Positions 36,097 to 38,008 of a DNA stretch of 38,008 bases are shown here, piece by piece. The notes beneath the pieces are model-generated. The model ran no database searches and was not told where the DNA came from. It saw only the letters and a list, made by a program, of their open reading frames with translations. Origin of the DNA: Methylobacterium bullatum (GTDB lineage: Bacteria > Pseudomonadota > Alphaproteobacteria > Rhizobiales > Beijerinckiaceae); the NCBI RefSeq assembly GCF_014845095.1, contig NZ_NKUG01000040.1:1-38008 (forward strand), read 5' to 3'. The position numbers were made by a program, and so were the translations under genes. Numbering within the stretch: the stretch's first letter is position 1; each line of letters opens with the position of its first letter.

Positions 36097-36360
36097 ATGT
36101 CGATCAAGACAGCCGGCCTCGCAGCTATTGCCCTCGGTTTCGCCCTGACCGGAATCGCCTTCGCCGACAGGGCACCGACGCCCGAGGAACTCACCAAGAT
36201 CGAGGCGACCTTGAAGAAGGAAGGCTTCGTGAAGTGGAAGAAGATCGAGGTCGAGGATCATGAGATCGACGTGGACGATGCCGTCGATGCCAACGGCAAG
36301 CAGTTCGACCTCGAGCTCGACCCCAAGACCTTCGCCATCACCACCCGCGAAGCCGAATAG
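36097..36360 (+). CDS. Periplasmic PepSY-domain protein, 87 aa
   Basis: ATG 36097 is chosen over ATG 36091 because AAGGAG ends at 36090, directly touching the first ATG. The signal peptide is MSIKTAGLAAIALGFALTGI with cleavage after AFA. The mature ~60 residues form one PepSY domain: PTPEELTKIEATLKKEGFVK, then a strand WKKIEVEDHEIDVDDAVDAN and GKQFDLELDPKTFAI. PepSY units bind or inhibit other proteins and occur in envelope stress factors. No other domain is present. The perfect EcfG promoter upstream suggests induction under general stress. The nearest gene, comM, is divergent. Confidence 0.88.
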   Translation: MSIKTAGLAAIALGFALTGIAFADRAPTPEELTKIEATLKKEGFVKWKKIEVEDHEIDVDDAVDANGKQFDLELDPKTFAITTREAE

Positions 36361-36381
36361 AGGTCCGGCCTCGTGAGGCGC

Positions 36382-36410
36382 TTGCGTTACGCCGAAGCGC
36401 CGGCCATATA
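36382..36410 (+). promoter_or_regulatory. Promoter of the SRP RNA gene
   Basis: TTGCGT (36382-36387), a 17-nt spacer and CATATA (36405-36410) lie just before the GGGAGG that starts the RNA at 36417, with 6 nt from -10 to start. The spacing fits a sigma-70 promoter of a stable RNA. Confidence 0.55.
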
Positions 36411-36416
36411 ACGCTC

Positions 36417-36510
36417 GGGAGGTTGGCGAGGGACGTTTCACTCGCCAACCGGGTCAGGTCCGGAAGGAAGCAGCCCTAACGAGACCGAGCGGGTCTTCGT
36501 CCAGCCTCCC
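36417..36510 (+). ncRNA. ffs: 4.5S RNA of the signal recognition particle (small bacterial type)
   Basis: The RNA partners Ffh to target membrane proteins. The near-invariant core GGGTCAGGTCCGGAAGGAAG runs from 36451, with the GGAA tetraloop at 36462-36465 and the opposing CAGCCC at 36471-36476. The ends close the hairpin: GGGAGGTTGG (36417-36426) pairs with CCAGCCTCCC (36501-36510) with one G-U pair. The ~94-nt length fits the short bacterial class. A 7-bp inverted repeat (36517-36536) just after could be its terminator, though it lacks a T-run. It lies directly upstream of dnaX, a common placement. Confidence 0.93.
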
Positions 36511-36600
36511 ACCTTCGTCGATCCTCACCGATCGACCTGTCCGAGGCCCCGCGTGGCGGCATTCCCCCGACCCGGGGCCGTTCGAACCACGCAAGGCGGC

Positions 36601-38008
36601 ATGGACGCGACTTCCGGCACACCGAGCGATCTTCCTGGCCTGCCGGGCTTGCCCGAGCCCGTGCCGGCGGTGACGCCCTATCGGGTGCTCGCCCGCAAGT
36701 ATCGCCCGCAGAATTTCGACGATCTGATCGGCCAGGGCGCCATGGTGCGCACGCTTGCCAATGCGTTCGCGGCCAACCGCATTCCACAGGCGTGGATGCT
36801 CACCGGCGTACGCGGCGTCGGGAAGACGACGACGGCCCGCATTCTCGCACGGGGCCTCAACTATGTCCGCGACGGCCATCCCGATACCGGCCCTACCATC
36901 GCCATGCCGGAGCTCGGCCGCCATTGTCAGGCGATCATGGAATCCCGGCACATGGACGTGCTGGAGATGGATGCCGCCTCGCATACCGGCATCGACGACG
37001 TGCGCGGCATCATCGACGGCATTCGTTACTCGCCGGTCTCGGCTCGTTACAAGGTCTACATCGTCGACGAGGTCCATATGCTCTCGGAGAAGGCGTTCAA
37101 CGCCTTCCTGAAGACCCTGGAAGAGCCGCCGCCCCACGCCAAGTTCGTCTTCGCCACCACCGAGATCCGCAAGGTCCCGGTGACGATCCTGTCACGCTGC
37201 CAGCGCTTCGATCTGCGCCGGGTCGAGGCGGACACCATGGTCGCGCATCTCGCCCGGATCTGTGCGGCCGAGAATGTCGAGGCAGAGCCGGAAGCCCTGG
37301 CGGCGATCACCCGCGCAGCCGAAGGCTCCGTGCGCGATGCGCTCTCTCTTCTCGATCAGGCCATCGCCCATGGGGCTGGTCTCGTGACCGGGGCCAGCGT
37401 GCGCGACATGCTCGGCCTCGCCGACAGGGGGCGGATCGTCGACCTCTTCGAGGCGGTGATGCGCGGCGACGTTCCGGCGAGCTTCGCGGAAGTGCGTGGC
37501 CAGTACGAGGCAGGTGCCGACCCGGCGGTGATCCTGTCGGATCTGGCGAGCTTCACCCATCTCGTCACTCGCCTGAAGCTTGTGCCCGAGGCCGCCGCCG
37601 CGGACCCAACGCTCAGCGCCGACGAGCGCGGCCGGGGCGGCGCATTCGCGGCCAAGCTCTCGGTGCGCGCCCTGTCGCGGGCGTGGCAGATACTTCTGAA
37701 GGCCATCCCCGAGGTCCAGGTCGCCGCAAGACCGCTGGCCGCCGCAGAGATGGCGCTCGTGCGCCTCGCCTATGCCGCCGATCTCCCGACGCCGGACGAG
37801 GCGCTGAGGCAACTGAGGACCGAGGCTCTGGCATCGCCTCAGACGCAAGCGCCACCCACCGCCTCCCCGCCCGCTCCCAGCAGGGCCCTGTCTCCTCCCC
37901 AGCCCTCGACCACGGCATCGGTGGAGCCGCCGCCGCGACCGGCCCTGAACCTGGCCGCGAACGGAGGCGTCCGGACGGGCCACGAACAAGCGCCCGTTCC
38001 GCAAGTTC
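36601..38008 (+). CDS. dnaX: DNA polymerase III gamma/tau subunit, 5' part
   Basis: DnaX is the clamp-loader ATPase that links the replisome. The gene begins at ATG 36601 with AAGG upstream (an in-frame GTG at 36553 is less likely) and is still open at the window end after 469 codons. A Pro/Gly-rich leader precedes PYRVLARKYRPQNFDDLIGQ, the family start. Walker A is GVRGVGKTTT, Walker B VYIVDEVHML, sensor 1 FATTEIRKVP and the arginine-finger motif SRCQRF follows. The zinc-module stretch has only one Cys (LGRHCQAIMESRH) where four are usual, so zinc binding is probably lost. From about residue 415 the chain turns Pro/Ala/Ser-rich, the linker before the tau region. Confidence 0.95.
   Translation, partial: MDATSGTPSDLPGLPGLPEPVPAVTPYRVLARKYRPQNFDDLIGQGAMVRTLANAFAANRIPQAWMLTGVRGVGKTTTARILARGLNYVRDGHPDTGPTIAMPELGRHCQAIMESRHMDVLEMDAASHTGIDDVRGIIDGIRYSPVSARYKVYIVDEVHMLSEKAFNAFLKTLEEPPPHAKFVFATTEIRKVPVTILSRCQRFDLRRVEADTMVAHLARICAAENVEAEPEALAAITRAAEGSVRDALSLLDQAIAHGAGLVTGASVRDMLGLADRGRIVDLFEAVMRGDVPASFAEVRGQYEAGADPAVILSDLASFTHLVTRLKLVPEAAAADPTLSADERGRGGAFAAKLSVRALSRAWQILLKAIPEVQVAARPLAAAEMALVRLAYAADLPTPDEALRQLRTEALASPQTQAPPTASPPAPSRALSPPQPSTTASVEPPPRPALNLAANGGVRTGHEQAPVPQV

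Noticed and set aside
1..38008. CRISPR arrays, insertion sequences, phage genes or integrases
   Set aside because: No regularly spaced repeats, transposase motifs or phage proteins were found on either strand.

Overview
The window looks like a chromosome segment of a high-GC alphaproteobacterium of the order Hyphomicrobiales, most likely Methylobacterium/Methylorubrum or a close relative. This placement is an inference from gene content: oxalate breakdown genes, a GAAC-N7-GAAC LexA box, an EcfG-type stress promoter, a phasin, EgtB/EgtD, an adenosylcobalamin mutase, and the lexA-comEC-gltX-gltA neighbourhood. No transposase, phage gene, tRNA or CRISPR array was seen.

Positions 1-8640 form an oxalate region. 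It holds the start of an OxlT-like transporter (minus, cut by the window edge), a CBS-domain protein, a small ferredoxin-fold-like protein, a 608-aa protein with a zeta-toxin/kinase-like P-loop domain, a tiny membrane protein, formyl-CoA transferase (frc) and oxalyl-CoA decarboxylase (oxc), and a divergent FadR-type GntR regulator. The most notable signal is four copies of a 19-bp palindrome, consensus NTGGYAT-N5-ATACCAR. They lie upstream of the transporter, the CBS gene, oxc and gntR. Two of them sit exactly 1 bp downstream of a consensus TTGACA -35 box, one facing the CBS gene and one facing oxc. This puts the uncharacterised CBS / small protein / P-loop genes in the same predicted regulon as oxalate degradation.

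Positions 8640-25600 are mainly housekeeping. They contain lexA with an SOS box, comEC overlapping it tail to tail, gltX, gltA, rpsD, murI, the ergothioneine genes egtB-egtD, an Arg-rich small membrane protein, clpS-clpA (clpA with a TTG start), a phasin, and a D,D-carboxypeptidase with a SPOR domain. Several intrinsic terminators separate these units.

Positions 25700-38008 hold a membrane-anchored J-domain protein behind a small exported protein and an HtrA-like protease, a small conserved protein, a YjfB-like small protein, a DUF817 membrane protein, a TTG-started membrane protein, methylmalonyl-CoA mutase, a bifunctional mannose-1-phosphate guanylyltransferase/mannose-6-phosphate isomerase, comM, a PepSY protein behind a perfect GGAAC-N16-CGTT stress promoter, the 4.5S SRP RNA, and the 5' part of dnaX running out of the window.
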